Origin: Haemonchus contortus
Lineage: Eukaryota; Nematoda; Chromadorea; Rhabditida; Trichostrongylidae
Length of the DNA stretch: 64,000 bases
Direction: 5' to 3'
Assembly: GCA_000469685.2 (NCBI GenBank)
Contig: LS997566.1
Span: forward strand, 13,601,618-13,665,617
Below are positions 1 through 13,130 of this stretch, piece by piece. The notes under the pieces were generated by a model. That model searched no databases. It was not told the origin of the DNA and saw only the letters and a list, made by a program, of their open reading frames with translations. A program made the position numbers and the translations under genes. How positions within the stretch are numbered: the first letter of the stretch is position 1; the number at the start of each line of letters is the position of its first letter.

Positions 1-1292
1 AAAAGATTCTGGTTCAGTCTGACTCAAGTTCGAACAGCACGAGCTTATGATAATGAAGAAGGTGCGAACAAATGTAAGCCATTCTAATGAGCATCAACTC
101 ATCCCAAACCCCATTTTATCATGGAAGTTATGAGTAAAACAAGATCTAAGGGCTGGAGAAAGAGCTAGTCTATTGGAGTTGACTTAGTGGTAGGCAAAGA
201 AAAAGAAGAAAGTATGTTTTACGAACAGATTGAAAGCCAACGTACGCTATCACAACATTAAACCTTCATCGTGTCATGAATCGTAAAAAATAGAGAACGA
301 TTTCTGGAATTTTGCCAGGAACTTCTACCTGAAAGTCAGTAGAGCTATGAACACGCTGAGAAACAAATGGGTGTGGTTGGCAGACGATAGAAAGCCTGCT
401 GTTAGTATTTCCAAAGGGTCAACATACGTGACACTCCATCCCAACTCGCAGAAAAGGTTGAAACATTTGGTCTTTGTAGTGACTAACTATTATAGAACCA
501 GCCGTGAATCATTTCAGTTCACCCCCCTCCCCCGAGGCAACGATGGCAAGTCCACAGGACATATGTATATAGGGTAAAGGCATAGGGTTAAGGATAAAAT
601 AAGTTCTATCCCGGATAAGGCTCTGCATAGCCAGACAAGTAAAGGCGTTCTACCTTCGCGATGGGACGATGCCAATGAGAAAATATTGGAAGACGGATTA
701 ATGCAAAGAGGCAAGTCATCCATGCATGAGAAATAGACATTAGAATGAAAGGCCTATTCGCCCTGCCATTCAAAAGGTTGGATACGGTGTAAACAGCAGA
801 AAGGAAAAAGGAAAGCCGTATTTAACCTTTTTAATGGCTGCAAAACAGGTTCAATTCTTGTCTAGCAGCAACTATGACTAAGTTTATGGGCAAGGATAAA
901 TATTAGTGGTTCCAGTGATAACAGAAGATAAGATAAGATAAGATTCATGGGCAGTGGAAGGAGGAAAACACCTCAAAGTCCAGAACCTCGTGGATCGCAT
1001 TATCAAAGTTTCACTGAAAGGCAATGAAAAATGAATCAAGTAGCCGTCGTCATGAAGAAAGGATCATTAATCTCGATTGCTTTGGATTCTGGCAGTATTA
1101 AAGGAACAGCAGCGTTAGAAGGCAATACGTTCGTTTCATAGTCAACAGCTTGGAACAACAAACTCCCTTCTTGTCAGATAGGAGGGTAGTGAGGAGAGCG
1201 TACAAATAAATGTAGATCTTGATAGTGTCATTTCATTTACTACCTCCCCTGCTGATGGCGCTTCAGGAAGGCACAACACGCGTGGTACTTAC
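1..1292. other. No gene recognised
   Basis: Short open frames occur on both strands here, but none has a recognisable domain, a convincing splice-site pair or an unusual length. A short GATAAGATAAGATAAGA run lies near 925-945. If the ryanodine-receptor call at 16.3 kb is right, this is probably intronic or downstream sequence of that gene. Confidence 0.4.
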
Positions 1293-1605
1293 AAGTTTTG
1301 CCTACCAATTTGCCTAAACTCCCCGAACGCACCGCCTTCTGGTCTTTGGCCCATTTGCGGAAGAACTCCCTTGTTTCCTCACTTGGAACTACGAAACGCG
1401 TTAAGTGACGTGGGTAAAGCCAAAATGAAATTTCGAAGTGTATCCGATCGCTCCCTTTCACCACTTTGAAATCAAACTTTTTCTGCGCCGTGAAAGGGAA
1501 CACTTCCGAGGGGGAATTAGTTAGCAATTCATCGAATCGACAGGCTACATTCGCAGGATTCTTCCACTTTTCACGAACATTTCTGCACCCATTCGTCATC
1601 GTCAT
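1293..1605 (-). CDS. Candidate coding exon, unknown protein
   Basis: This 121-codon minus-strand frame is one of the longest non-repeat frames in the window and reads like protein: charged and aromatic residues are mixed, with little low-complexity sequence. It contains segments such as KKFDFKVVKGSDRIHFEISF and SEETREFFRKWAKDQKAV. A consensus splice donor (GTAAGT, reverse complement at 1287-1292) interrupts it after phase 1, so the frame's stop at 1240 would not be used. Several candidate acceptors exist in the 5' part, so the true exon start is uncertain. I do not recognise the family. It lies on the same strand as the candidate ryanodine-receptor first exon but does not resemble that protein. 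It could be a nested gene or a decayed element. Confidence 0.4.
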
Positions 1606-4600
1606 ACAACGTCATTCCAGTCATTCAAATTCACCGTTGACTTGTAATAAGATGAGCGAAATGGCCACCGATGCCATTGATGAAGCGTGGAATGCAAATA
1701 GAATTACTCTTTTGACAAGTGGAATTGGCTTGGTTCATAGAATTAGCCGTCGAAAACTGGAAGAGAGAAGGCTTTTTTCGTATAACTTAATTCTCCAGAA
1801 GCAGTAGGTAAACGCTTGAGAATGGGCCAAACTTGGTCCCACATGTAGGAAGACGAACCTTAACCGTGAAAGTCTCTGGAAAATCAACCTACAGAAGACG
1901 AGAACAAGTGAAAGGCAGAATGCACGTCATCGAATTGACGGCGGCTACTTATTTATAGCGGGAAAGAATGCGGGCATGCGAAAAGTCTCGTTATCCTCCT
2001 TTGGCCTCCCTCGCGTGTGCCGACGTCAGATCGAAGAGTGCGGCGGAAAGGAGCGTCGTTGACGTGTGTGCCATCCGTTAGAACAGCGGATGAGTCTACT
2101 TTCTCGTCCCTCCATAACCCCTTTAATAACCAGTCTATCGGGAGATGCCCGAGTATGATGAGTGTGGAAAATAGAATAATGAAAGCTAGAATGGGAGGAA
2201 AGGTCTAAAACTACACCTGAAGTAACAGGAAGTAGATGAAAAGCATTGAAAAGACAATCAGTGTCATTAGTTAAGTTTTGAGGCTTTTCACGAGATTCTG
2301 CCTCTATTCAGAATAACTGATTCTTTTCCTGATTGCGTGTTGGCCACATATTTATTTGTTTGTTTATTTATGTCAGTTCTCAATAGTGGGTAGCTATTTT
2401 CATTCCTCCGAGGTAAACTTGCACTAATGGCTCGCGTCTGGGGAAGACAGGCTCCATGGGCTCCGAACCGGGCTTTGGGGAGGCCATCAATCGGCCAAAA
2501 GTCCACCTGTTGAATGGCACTTTAAGTTAGGGATATTTCTACTCTACGTTATTCACCAATAGACTATTAGGGTAGTTGGCTATGAGGGTATGGGAATCCA
2601 GACCACAAGGACAGAAAATTTTGATAGCACAAGCGACCGGGAAACTAAAAGAAAAGTCGGAAGCGTTACAACAGAAACAGTTGTGCTGTACTTCAACTAA
2701 CTTGTAAGAGTTCGGATAGCAAAATAGAATCGCTCAAGGGTAGAGGACCGAATAGGTTGGCCGGACAATTTTCCGATGAGTCTGAACACGATCCCATTTG
2801 GCCTGTACTTGACTGGAGAGAATGTATTCGAAGAATCTCCAGATGGGACTTGATAGTTGGTTCGAACGAAGGATGACGGAGAAGCTCATTCAGGGCACTG
2901 TCACATTTTCGCAACGATAAGGTTACCGGAGTATCGAGTATTGGAAGTCACCAAGACGTGGGCGGTCTTGCACTCCCACATGCAAGACTAGGACACACAG
3001 TTACAGTAGGACCCGTTGAATTACTTAAACACGCATCTGGCATAGGTATGTACTATGTGAATAGAACTGTTACATGTACGCTGATGAACACAGGCCATTC
3101 AGACAAGGCCTTCATTACCATGACCCAAAAAAGGAAGCTTGGGAAAGGCGGAGCATGGGATAAAATATGCTAGAAAAATTCGATAGAAGAGTTGAGGTAG
3201 GGGAGGGGATCAAGCAAGTAAATAATTGCTGCGAATGAAGGGAAAAAGATCCTCACGTAAACCCTCACGTCAGGGAAACAATAAACTTCGACTAAACTCC
3301 CTCCTACGCGTAAATTCCCTGGAATATGTAATGGAAAGAGAGAGGAGGTAATACCTTCTGGAAAGGAAGTCCTCATAAGCTAGGTAAATGGGAAGGACGT
3401 GAATGGGAGGGAACTGTCTCGTAGCAACAAACGTAAACGCATCTATGATGAGATTGGTATATTCATGAAGAAGCTTCCTCAGATCGTAGTCGGAGAAAAA
3501 GATAGCCAAACTGCCAAAAACACATTGAAGAACGTGAAAAATGAATATTTCTAGGCCCAGCTGGGGGTTTAGACTCAAAAAAAAAGAAATTCAATTACGA
3601 GAATATCACTGGAAGGCGGTAGAGGAAGGCGAAATGGAAGAAAAAATGCCGTATTCCAGTGCTTCGACTTCGCCTGCGGTTGTAAAATTATGATTAGGCA
3701 AGTGGACTTCATGCCTACGTGAGCACAGTATTCAAAACATCAAGAGCGTAAAGGGCAACCTGTTTCTCACCGTCTTCCCTCTACATACAACATCTCGTAA
3801 GGAGTCATTCGGTGTGGAAGTCATTTCTTCCTCCTAGACGGGTTTAGTCTTACAAAGGTACTCGGAAAAATCTGCCCAAAATTCCATAAAAATCCAGATT
3901 TCATTTCAAAATGTTCTGAAAGCTCTCATGGGAATACCATAAAGGAACACAATTCTTTCCTGCAAAACATATTCGAAGATTTAAAAATGCGGCTGGTCGA
4001 CCAGTTCGAGGCCCACCTTCGACTTTCGTACTTCCTAGTTTGAAGTTTGAAGAGAAGTGTGAGAGAACCGCTCAAAGTGGCTTTGAATCCGAATGTATGA
4101 CCCAAATTTGGATGGGCTTCAGCAGCGGCGTGGCCAAATCCGAACTCGTAACGAACTACAGTAGGGCCCAGAAGTATTCTGCCAAATACTTCCTCTCTCG
4201 TACTTTTCAGTCGTAACTCCTTTCCTATTGGATCTAATCATGCGAAATTTCAAAATATGTTTAGCATGGGTGTATCGTGAATATTTACCGCTAATAACCT
4301 GCAATCTGATCATGCTCCAGATATCCCGAAGAGCTTGAACTCTAAATCAGCTGGGAATAGGGGCACTGATACTCTAGGATTTCTTTTCTTTTTGCCATGT
4401 CCATGGTGTACGAGCGCTGATGCCGAACACAGTGAAGGAGAAAAATTCACATAAGGTGCGAATAGCTGCAAACGTGCCTACTTTGCTTTCAGCGAAGTTT
4501 ACTAACAAAAACCTTACCCTTAGTTTCGTGGATGTTGGTTTTGCAGTCAAATAATATTGGATAGTGTGTAATATGCTCAAGTTGAACATATCAAAATTTT

Positions 4601-6134
4601 GCGCGATTTGCCCCATTGAGAAAAAAGTTACGAACAAAAAGCGTTTGGCCGAAGACTCTTGAGCGCTACTGTATGTACATGGCGAATGTGGGATTCAGTT
4701 AGGTTTTTTTGGAACAATTGATAATGAACAGGAAACAAAATTCTAAAAAAAGTCTGGAGTGTTGCCAGAACTTTATCAGATGCTTTCCGAAAAACCTAAT
4801 AATCAAATGACTCTAAAAATAAACTCGGGCGAACGATTCGAATCATACACGCCTCAGTGCAGCATAGACATCATGGAGTACAAAAAAGTTGCATGAATTT
4901 AATGTCTTAACAAGCATTTTCGATGCAAAGGGCGCCGTCCACTACTCTAACGTTGTATGGACAGCTTCAGTAAATCTAGTGGCTTGATTACTTATTCAGT
5001 TGGTTCGTTCCTTTCCGTTGGCGGAAAAAAGACCCGTTATTCAAGTGAATGTCGTAGATGATGCTGATGACAATACAACGCTGCACAGTGAGGAAAAATG
5101 GCACCATTGAAAAAAAGGCCAGCAAATTAGCTTTACGAAGTGACATCATCCCTGTCAAGTTTCGGAATTAGAGGGGTGAGAACACTGGAGAAATGGCTGA
5201 GAAAGGGACCAAAGCAACCGCGTGGAGGATTGGAAAGTCCCAGTGGCAAATTCTGGACCAGTGGTGGCAGGGATGAGGTTCACTACGCTCTACGGGGCTG
5301 GCGCTAACATAAGAAAACATTTACTTAGAAGAGATGAGTATGTTGAGGTAGGCCTGCTCTTAGGAGCGATTAGGCTGGGTTAGAAATGAAGACATCAGGA
5401 CGGTCATGCAAACAGCACCCGCCCAAATGATGACGAGAATGCAACGCCCGCAATGGTATGAAGAGTACTGGAAAGTTCACAAGAAAATTCGGTAATAGAT
5501 GCAATGGAATTCGGAGTCCCAGGGCAGCGATCACGAGGAGTTCCCAATGGGGTGACGGGTGGCAATGAAGAGAGCCTCACCGAAATCAAGGCAGCAGCAG
5601 GAGCTGCTGGGCACAGGAGGAAACGGTGCAGGCAATCGAGAGCAGCGATGCCAGCGGTGGCCCCGGATCAACGCAAGGGAGAAGAAGACGAAGAAGGGAG
5701 CTCGGCGAATTATTTTCGAGTCCTACTGTTATGGCTTGAATCCTACCCAGAAAAACAAATTCTGAAACATTTAAGAACGTGAAATGATAGAGATTAAAGC
5801 TTAATCGAAGGATTATCCCCTGGTTTTTACAAATGTTCCAACCCATTCGCTTCTCTAACACTTTGAAAACTAACAGCATGAATACAATACAATCAACGTG
5901 GCTGTTAGGGCAATGTGTGCAATGCACGATACAGGATATAGGACAAAGGATTCAGCTCTAGCTCCTTTTTAAGAGGAAACTTCACCCAGAAGGTGACAGC
6001 TACCACTTCACAGTTTTGAACGCTACCGCACATGAGAAGTTCCTCTGGAATCATGTGCTGAGGGGACACTCAAATCCCCATTCAGCTCGTAGTGGCGTTC
6101 CCATTCCGTTTTGGAATGCCACCACTCCTCCCCA
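1606..6134. other. No gene recognised
   Basis: The stretch holds only short open frames with no recognisable domains. The region 5400-5780 is GC-richer and open in several frames on both strands, rich in Ala, Arg and Glu, which looks like composition rather than coding. No transposon ends or tandem arrays were recognised. Confidence 0.35.
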
Positions 6135-6372
6135 GCGATCGGCTTCCAGTCAAAGCCATATTATTGATGTATTGTATGCTCATTAGCCCTATACGTGACT
6201 TGCGGGGGATAGCTGATGTGTAGGGCAGTGTTTTATCCTCCCACAGCAAGTCCGATACCAATCGACCGACTCAAGAGACAAGGAAGGTATGGTTGGCTTG
6301 GGCGTTATCCACAAAGGATTCGATCCCTGGACCTTGCACGTGTGATAATACGCCACTTAATACAACCCCACA
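6135..6372 (-). mobile_element. tRNA-derived SINE, family A, degenerate copy
   Basis: Read on the minus strand this is a tRNA-like head (near GGGTTGTATTAAGTGGCG) followed by a body that matches the better copies at 24733-25141 and 35373-35850. Shared body words include a TTGGCTTGGGC-like segment and GGATAAAACACTG on the minus strand. The A box is mutated (the usual GTGTAGTGG is altered), so this is an old, probably silent copy. Confidence 0.6.
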
Positions 6373-7357
6373 CGCACCCTCAGGGAACAAGCTCCCTCCT
6401 GAATTAGCAAACCTCCTCGTCTGAATTAGCAAAATGTCCAGATGTCCGAGAAGCTTAGAATTCATGGTGTAGCGGCTCTGAAAGCGCAGAAAAATTCATA
6501 AATTTCAAAATTGAAACGCTTTTTCACCATGACTGAGTTGCTGTCCAATCAAGCCTTCACTTCCTTGGCGGCAGCGAATTAGTGAGTTGTCTGCAGTAGT
6601 GAAGCAAAGAAGAAACATTAGCTGGTCAAGCCAGCCATTGTTGAACTACTTAGAGCGGATATGGCCTCAAACTGCGGCCTGCCAACCAATACATGGCCCA
6701 CGCTTCGAGCTGCAAAGCACCATTAACGTCACCTCTCTTGAAGTTCTAATTTGAAACCAAGGGTGATTGATGTTGGAAATTGCATCGCGTCAACTTATAC
6801 GAATGATATTGAAGCACCACAGAAGGACCAGGGGCTGGAATCAGATTGAGCGACGCCAGGCTACGGTACAGAGCCCTGTTCTAAGCAACGTGCTTGAATA
6901 TATGACCATCCTTTATCCAGGGGAGGTAACTAGGTAGAACTAATCGGAAAAAAGGATGACAGTCGGAATGGAAGGCATTACTCAGCAACGGTGGGAAACT
7001 CTCCACAATCGATTTCTATTGAAAAACATTTCAATGCATTTTTAGCTCATTTAATGAAGTGCGACCGATAGCTGCTGCTTCGACTATTTAATGCGGCTGA
7101 TTTTTTTTAATTTTGAGACCATTCAGAAGGGATGGCAGTAATAGACAGCGCTTCTATGCAAAGTGTAATTATCCAGCGATATATGGATGAAGGCTATGCT
7201 AATGCTGCAAAGCTCTGAACACAATTCCTTTCAAAGTCCAGACTGAGAAAGTGAATTTTCTTTTTCTAGCATATTCCGATTTTAGACAATATCATAAGAA
7301 AAAATAAAAATATTCAGCCCTTCTGAAGACTGCGAGTACTTCTGCTGCGGTACTTAC

Positions 7358-7383
7358 AGAAGCTCCGCTTGACAGCTTCCCAG
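7358..7383 (-). other. Possible 26-bp micro-exon
   Basis: On the minus strand a good acceptor (TTGTTACCAG) is followed after 26 bases by a consensus donor (GTAAGTACC). The enclosed bases could encode about eight residues (for example WEAVKRSF in one frame). It lies within what may be the first intron of the ryanodine-receptor candidate. Paired splice sites this close also arise by chance, so this is only a lead. Confidence 0.2.
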
Positions 7384-9565
7384 CTGGTAACAATAAAGGA
7401 GTGGGAAACACCTTAGATGGAATCTAATTATGAACGACAAAAAACCGTCCGGCACCTCCATTCAAGGACAGCCTCGAAGGATATTATTCTAGTAATTCTG
7501 ATGAGCTTCCTCCCACCCTCACGTACATAGGTTCCACTTCCATTGAATGCGACCGGGAGGAAATAGTTGAAAGTCGATAAAGGAAGACGCCCTCCATAAC
7601 CGAAGAAGCCACCAAGTGACCGAGTCGTATGGAAACGCGAACCCTCTGACTAAGGCTCTCGCCCCTGTTGAAATGAAATTTCGATCCATTTCTTATGGTA
7701 ATGCTCCGTACAGATGCGGCTAACAGCGCCAGCTTCCCATACTTCAACTCGCCAACCACTTAGTTAGAAGAGCTTCGCTAGACTTTTTGGGTTTTGAGCA
7801 TTTGTCCCAAGAGAACAGCAGTTCCGTGCGAAATCCTACCTCACTCGGTTTGTCTTGGGGAAGATTTGAATAGACTACGAGAACTACAATGAAACAAGCA
7901 AGCATACAAGGATGATGTCGTCATGTGACTACAAGGAGAAAGCTTCAAAGCCAGGAGTTGTTTGAGGCCGATTACTGAGATTTCGGAAAGCCTCTGGGAG
8001 CAATAAAGGGCGATAGTGCAGGCTGAGACACAGGAAGGTCAAATCCGAAGAGATGAGGCTCAAACACCAGTGACTTCAGAGAGGCTTGCGGGAAACGTAG
8101 GTTCCTCTTAAAAGGAGCAAAGCGATTCCAGTTGACACTTCTGGCAAACATGATTTCAGCACGCTTGGAATTTCATTTCGACGGTAATTAGTTTATTACC
8201 AAGATTCTCTTGTTCATACATTTATAATGGGATAAGCCTAATTCATCCCCTCAGTGGAGCCTTGCGTTCGGTGCTATTTAAAATTTGATGCACTTCATAA
8301 GCGTTTTTTATTTAGCGATGAAAGGTTATGCAATTAAAAAGCCCAACAGAATTCCATACTGCTTCTTTTGACAGCTCGAGGAAGGGGAGGTTCGGTGTCT
8401 TTGTAATGAGTGGACAACTGCAAAAAAAATCCATGACACAAATCTAATCCAATAAGTAACGCTAAGCTCTTTTAAACTCAATCCAAGACCAGGTGGCTGA
8501 GAATCGACCAGGAAAATGAGACACGAAAATTGAGTGACTAATAAGTACTTTTAGTGGCTCAAAGTAACCAGTACTGGCTCTATGTTCAGCTAAAGAAAAC
8601 CGCAGGCATGATGTAATACACATTATGAAACTTTCACGGCACAGCATATTTGTACGAAAAACATAGTAGAGAAAGTGTTAAAGAAAAAGGTGCGATTACT
8701 GTAGTCGTAGCTATGCGGATATATAAGAGACGGTAGCTCGCAATCCAGTGACAGCCAACCATGCTGGCTGCGCAAGCGTTTAAGATTATAGAAGAACATA
8801 CATCCCTTTCCCCACCCCCCAATTAAGTAATTAAAGGCGTTATAAAAGTCGGAGTGAAGGAAATTCTTAGGGCACGCCATGATACGTAGTTGACTCTCAA
8901 TAACTCGTGAAACCGAGCTACACAAAGTTTATGTAAACCTCATTGTTTTCACCGCTACGTTACCGTCCGGCCTCATAAAAACCGTGACAGATGAAGGACT
9001 GGATTTTTGGAGCCATTCCGGTAAACATAATTCATTTGAAATAAACAGAAATGACGATCTACGAGACACTTCGCTGTTCATTATTTGTCTACAGTAACAG
9101 AGGCGCTCATTGATTGACTGCTCTGGTGCAATTGTATAGTGAAAGAGCGCATTCTTCACATTCTGATTGCTACTAGAATCGAAGTCGTTGCGTGTTGTGA
9201 CTATTCAAAAATATTGGCAGAGTATGTTGAGGTTCCTCCCTTAAAGGCGCTGTTTGCGATAATACTCAGGTACCCATTCCAATTGTGCATGGATTGATGG
9301 AATTCGTGCAAGTATGAGGAAGGTAGCAGGAAAATCGGCGGGTCTTGGAAAAAAAAGATTTCAAAGAAGTAGTAAGAAAGGGGGTGTACGAGATGGCCGT
9401 CTGGGTGCCACTCATGAAAGCACACTATTCTTCTCGTCCTGCGAATAGCGCAGTAATAACATGTCCACCATAACACAGTCACACAGTTGGGTTTCTGCAC
9501 CGGCCTAACCGGTTTTAAAGCCCTTATCACGCACTATCTAGCCCGGCCCAACAACGATCCATGTA

Positions 9566-9633
9566 CTCACAAGGTTGGCGATTCGTTCTCGTCCGAGACT
9601 GGAGCTTCTCCCACAAATCGCCAACCTTGTGAG
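9566..9633. repeat. Perfect 17-bp inverted repeat
   Basis: The 17 bases at 9566-9582 (CTCACAAGGTTGGCGAT) are exactly reverse-complemented at 9617-9633, separated by 34 bases. The right arm is also the start of a motif shared with the repeat at 23745-23925, so the hairpin is probably part of a repeated element rather than a terminator or RNA gene. Confidence 0.7.
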
Positions 9634-9695
9634 ACTTTCGCTTCGCGTACTGCGGCGTTAAAACAGCAGTTAACAAAACTCAAGTCGATCCATGT
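9610..9695 (+). repeat. Dispersed repeat, SINE family B tail
   Basis: This segment (words ATCGCCAACCTTGTGAGA and ACAGCAGTTAACAAAACTCA) recurs in diverged form at about 23848-23925, where it follows a tRNA-like head. It is therefore best read as the tail of a second SINE-like family whose head is missing here. Confidence 0.5.
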
Positions 9696-10229
9696 ACTAT
9701 TCGGGGGTTCTCAGATTCATTCTAGTGGGAATCTCACAAAACATTTTAATCGTGAACTGTGCTCTTGGATCTCTCCTTTGTCGGGGAGATTTCATAAAAG
9801 GGATTACATCACGCTCGCCAGTGATGTTCTTTGGGTGAACGTAGAATCAAATTTGACCACACTAAAACCCTGAACATACTCGTTATCCATCCAATTTTCG
9901 TAAGTACCCCTTCTCCAGATCATTTTTCAACAAATTAGTTCTACAGAGAGTTCCAAGAAGTACAGCATTTTTTTACTCGAATAGGTTTGTTATCATGAAT
10001 TTTTTGCACCCATCCTAGTATCCACTCATCTCAGAATATCAGCATGCCCTTCATGAGGATTAGGAAGCTGCTGGAGGCTTCAACGTGGATTTACCAACCG
10101 TAAGCCGCGCAACTCCTTGCTAAATTGGTAAAATCCCGAGATACTAATTGAAACGAACGTTCGAAATCTCGAATAGCTTAACCTTTTTCAACATTCACAC
10201 GAAAAAGCCATACTTTACCAATATGCGAA

Positions 10230-12105
10230 CAGCAAATTGTTCTTGGAATGGAATCGACAAAGCAATACTAAAATCCGATACGGTCATCACTATATCGCAT
10301 AACGTGCCCAACCTACCTGATATTCGACCTCTTGGCGTAATCAACGGCATCCCTCATCTTCGTTCGTTGACGGAAGGAAAGGGAAATAAGAAAATTCCGA
10401 GCATCGTCTTTTCCAAAGCGCGTTGAGTAACGCTGACAGCGTGCTCATCCTGCTTTCGTAGAGTCCAAGTCTCCAAGGCACACGTCAAAGCAGGAAGGAC
10501 AGCAGTGTCGAAAAGGTGAGCAAGGAGCCAGATGTTCTTTGCTTCTTCACTACACCCTCAAAATTCTTAAATGCTCCCCAGCAGCGTGTTTCCTTCTGCA
10601 CAGCTCCGGGGCTAGGTCGTTCATCATGTTGACTTCCCGATCAGGATACACATAGCTAGAGCGTTTGTAGATATTCATTCTGTTTAGCGTGAAGGGAGCA
10701 TCAGGTGTCAATCCGTCTCGCATGAACATCGTTTTCTTTGAGTTCAGTCTCAAGCCGATCTTTCCAGCATTCGTTCCGCTTGCTCGATGTTCGTTGTTAT
10801 AAGCAGGATGTCGTCTGCAAAGCGGAGGTGAGGTAGGTAGCGGCCGTCAACCTTTACTCCCATGCTTTCCTATTTCCATAACGCATGATGTTCTCGAGAC
10901 GGCGCTGAAAGGTTTGGGAGAGATGGTACTCTATAGAACGGAGAAATCCTGATCATGAAGCTGTTGTAGAGCTCAAGAAGCATCCTTAGGGATACCCTGA
11001 TTGCCCAGGGCTTTAATTACCGCTTCTGTCTCGACGGTATCAAAGGTTTCCATCAAAGCGATGAACGTAAGACATAACACGTTTTGTACTCTCGCGATAC
11101 TTCAATGGGTCTTGTAACGGTGTGGATGTGATCATCTGAACTGAACCCTCTCCAAAACCCTAATTGCTCGCATGGCTGTCCTTCATATAATATTCTGCCA
11201 ATCCTGTTCAGGATGAAGCTTTGCAAAGCTTTTTGACTACAGATCGTCTGGATCTCCCTTCTTATACAGCAACACGGTATTGCTAGTTTTCCTTTAAGGA
11301 GGCACTTTGCACTACAACAGGCACCGTTTCCGACGCGTGAAGAGCTGGGCCAGGGTTTTGATAACGAGTGCCGGAGGGCTCTTTAGATGCTCTGCTTTGA
11401 TCCTGTCGGGACCAAGTGCCGTACCATTCCTCTCGACGCGATGGCGTATCGAAATTCGGAAAGGAGAACTGAAGGGACGACGTACCCGTATTGCCTAAGA
11501 TGGTGGGCAGGTAGGTGGCTGTCGTAGAGATCAGAGAGAAGTCTTAGATGACTTTCTCATTGCCCTTCAGAATGCAGTAACAGTTCCGTCAGGACGACGA
11601 AGGGAAGTTGTCGTGGTCTTATATTTGGCGAAGCTCCGATGGGCTTTGCGAATGCCCTTCCCAGCCGGCTTCCGTTAAAACTGGTGCTCTTATCTCATTC
11701 AAATCCTCTTCATCGCTTCTCTGCATAGCTTCGCAAGTTCGTACGTGCCTGCAGCTCGCGCGATTCCACGCTGGTGTATCAGCTCAAGAGTCTTTGGGGA
11801 GAGACTTCATGACATCTTTGAGTCTCTCAGCTTTCCTGGCACTATCGTATAGATGTTCGACGAGCCGGTCGAATTCTTCATCGATGTTGTCACTGACGGA
11901 ATCATCCCACAAACTCGCTAATGAAACTCGCTAGTGATCCCAATTGACAAAAGTCTCGGGGTTTTGTTTCCTGAACCTCGCAGCTCTCTCTCCAGTTCTA
12001 AGGCGGAGTAGACGATGGTGTGATCCCGTGTAGAACTTCGGAACAACACCGACGTCAGTCAGGCAAAACTTTACATTGACGATGATGATGATTATATTTC
12101 ATTAT
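10230..12105 (-). pseudogene. RTE-type non-LTR retrotransposon relic
   Basis: Reading down the minus strand from about 12100, the order is that of an RTE-class endonuclease/reverse transcriptase polyprotein. The end of the endonuclease domain comes first (words VPKFYTGSHHRLLR, FVNWDH). A linker and the RT fingers follow (LFTR, LLYKKGDPDD). The palm motif A region has FIALMETFDTVETEAVIKAL, and the catalytic FADD motif is at 10821-10810. Then come the thumb and C-terminal parts (DAPFTLNRMNIY, NMMNDLAPELCRR, AHLFDTAVLPALT, DAVDYAKRSNIR, GHVMRYSDD). Many frameshifts and stops break the frame, and one residue of the motif A block appears changed, so it cannot encode a working enzyme. The 5' part of the endonuclease is missing. 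Plus-strand open frames here are shadows. Confidence 0.85.
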
Positions 12106-12179
12106 GAAACTGCCCACCGGGCGACTCCCATGTCCATCGGAAGTAAGAGGGTTTCTGGAACTGCGAGTTACCATGGATA

Positions 12180-12932
12180 GTGTGTATTTTCAAAGGTCCT
12201 CAACATCAAAACGTTTGTTTTGCTGAGTGGACAAGACTGCTTTTCGAAATGTTTGACTTCACTAGTTTAAGCTCGGTCGAACTGCAAAGAGGGCGTCCAC
12301 AAACATTAGCATTGCATGGGGAGAAGGCACTGCATCGGAGTGAACGGTTCGTCACTGATTAAAGAGGTTTGGAAATGGAGACGAATCTTTGAATGACAAA
12401 GAGCGAGTTGGACAGTTGAAGAATGTCGACGGCAATTTCCGAGAGGGATTCTCAAGATATGGCCGTATCCAATACAGCCGTCTATGACCTTCAATTTCTA
12501 TTTCGTTGCCGATATTTCCCATCTCAAGCAGCTGGGAAAGATAAAGAACATGGCCTGATTTTGCACGACAGTGCGCTACCGCACGTGTCACAAATTGTCT
12601 TCCAGAAATTGGACGAGCTGCGGATCGGAGGACTTTTCCACCTTACTCACCAGAGCGGCCACAACTGACTTGAATTTATTCAAACATCTGGACAATTTCC
12701 TAAAGGACGAGTACTAAAAGGCCGAGGCGACGTGAAAGCTGCCCCTCTCGAATTCTTGGAACCCAGATCACCAGAATTTCATAAGAATGAAGTAAACAAA
12801 CTTGCATCACGTTGGCAAAAGTGTCTGGAACCTTATGGGGCTTATTATAAACGAAAGTGTTTTTTTTAGATGAATTGTGATTTTTGAATACTAGCTGTCA
12901 AAACGGCAAGACTTTTCCTGACAACCTGTTAT
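12180..12932 (+). pseudogene. Mariner-family transposase relic with right inverted terminus
   Basis: The C-terminal half of a mariner (SETMAR-like) transposase is readable with frameshifts. It has the catalytic-core remnant ILHDSALPHVSQIVFQKLDE at about 12558-12617, then QFPKGRVLKGRGDVKAA and EFLEPRSPEFHKNEVNKLAS, ending in YGAYYKRK near 12850. The bases at about 12902-12932 (reverse complement AGGTTGTCAGGAAAAGTC) look like a mariner terminal repeat and define the right end. The N-terminal half and left end are not recognisable, although GRPQT near 12290 may be a trace. The element is dead: the usual second catalytic Asp is kept but the region around the third acidic residue is frame-broken. 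Confidence 0.7.
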
Positions 12933-12952
12933 AATGTACTATCCTTACTATA

Positions 12953-12983
12953 CAGTGCGCGTCAATTGCATATGCCATCCCCT
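12953..12983 (+). repeat. Left terminal inverted repeat of Tc3-like element
   Basis: It starts CAGTGCGCGTCAATTG, with the CAGT terminus typical of Tc1/Tc3 elements, directly after TA. It pairs with 14501-14531; the first 25 bases are identical after reverse complementation. Confidence 0.92.
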
Positions 12984-13130
12984 ATTTTTTCTTTTATCTG
13001 AGTTGTTAGGCAACATTGCGAGCTGAAATGTTGACCAACACTTACTGAGTGAACAAGAGTCTCAACAAAGCCTAAACATATTTGAACGCTGGGGTAGTGC
13101 CCTTTTTTTGGTGATCAAGTGAAAATTAGC

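Noticed and set aside
5404..5782. Overlapping frames in a GC-richer patch as a gene
   Set aside because: Several frames are open on both strands at once, which points to base composition; no domain or splice support.
10148..10426. 92-codon plus-strand frame
   Set aside because: It is antisense to the C-terminal part of the RTE relic and has no features of its own.
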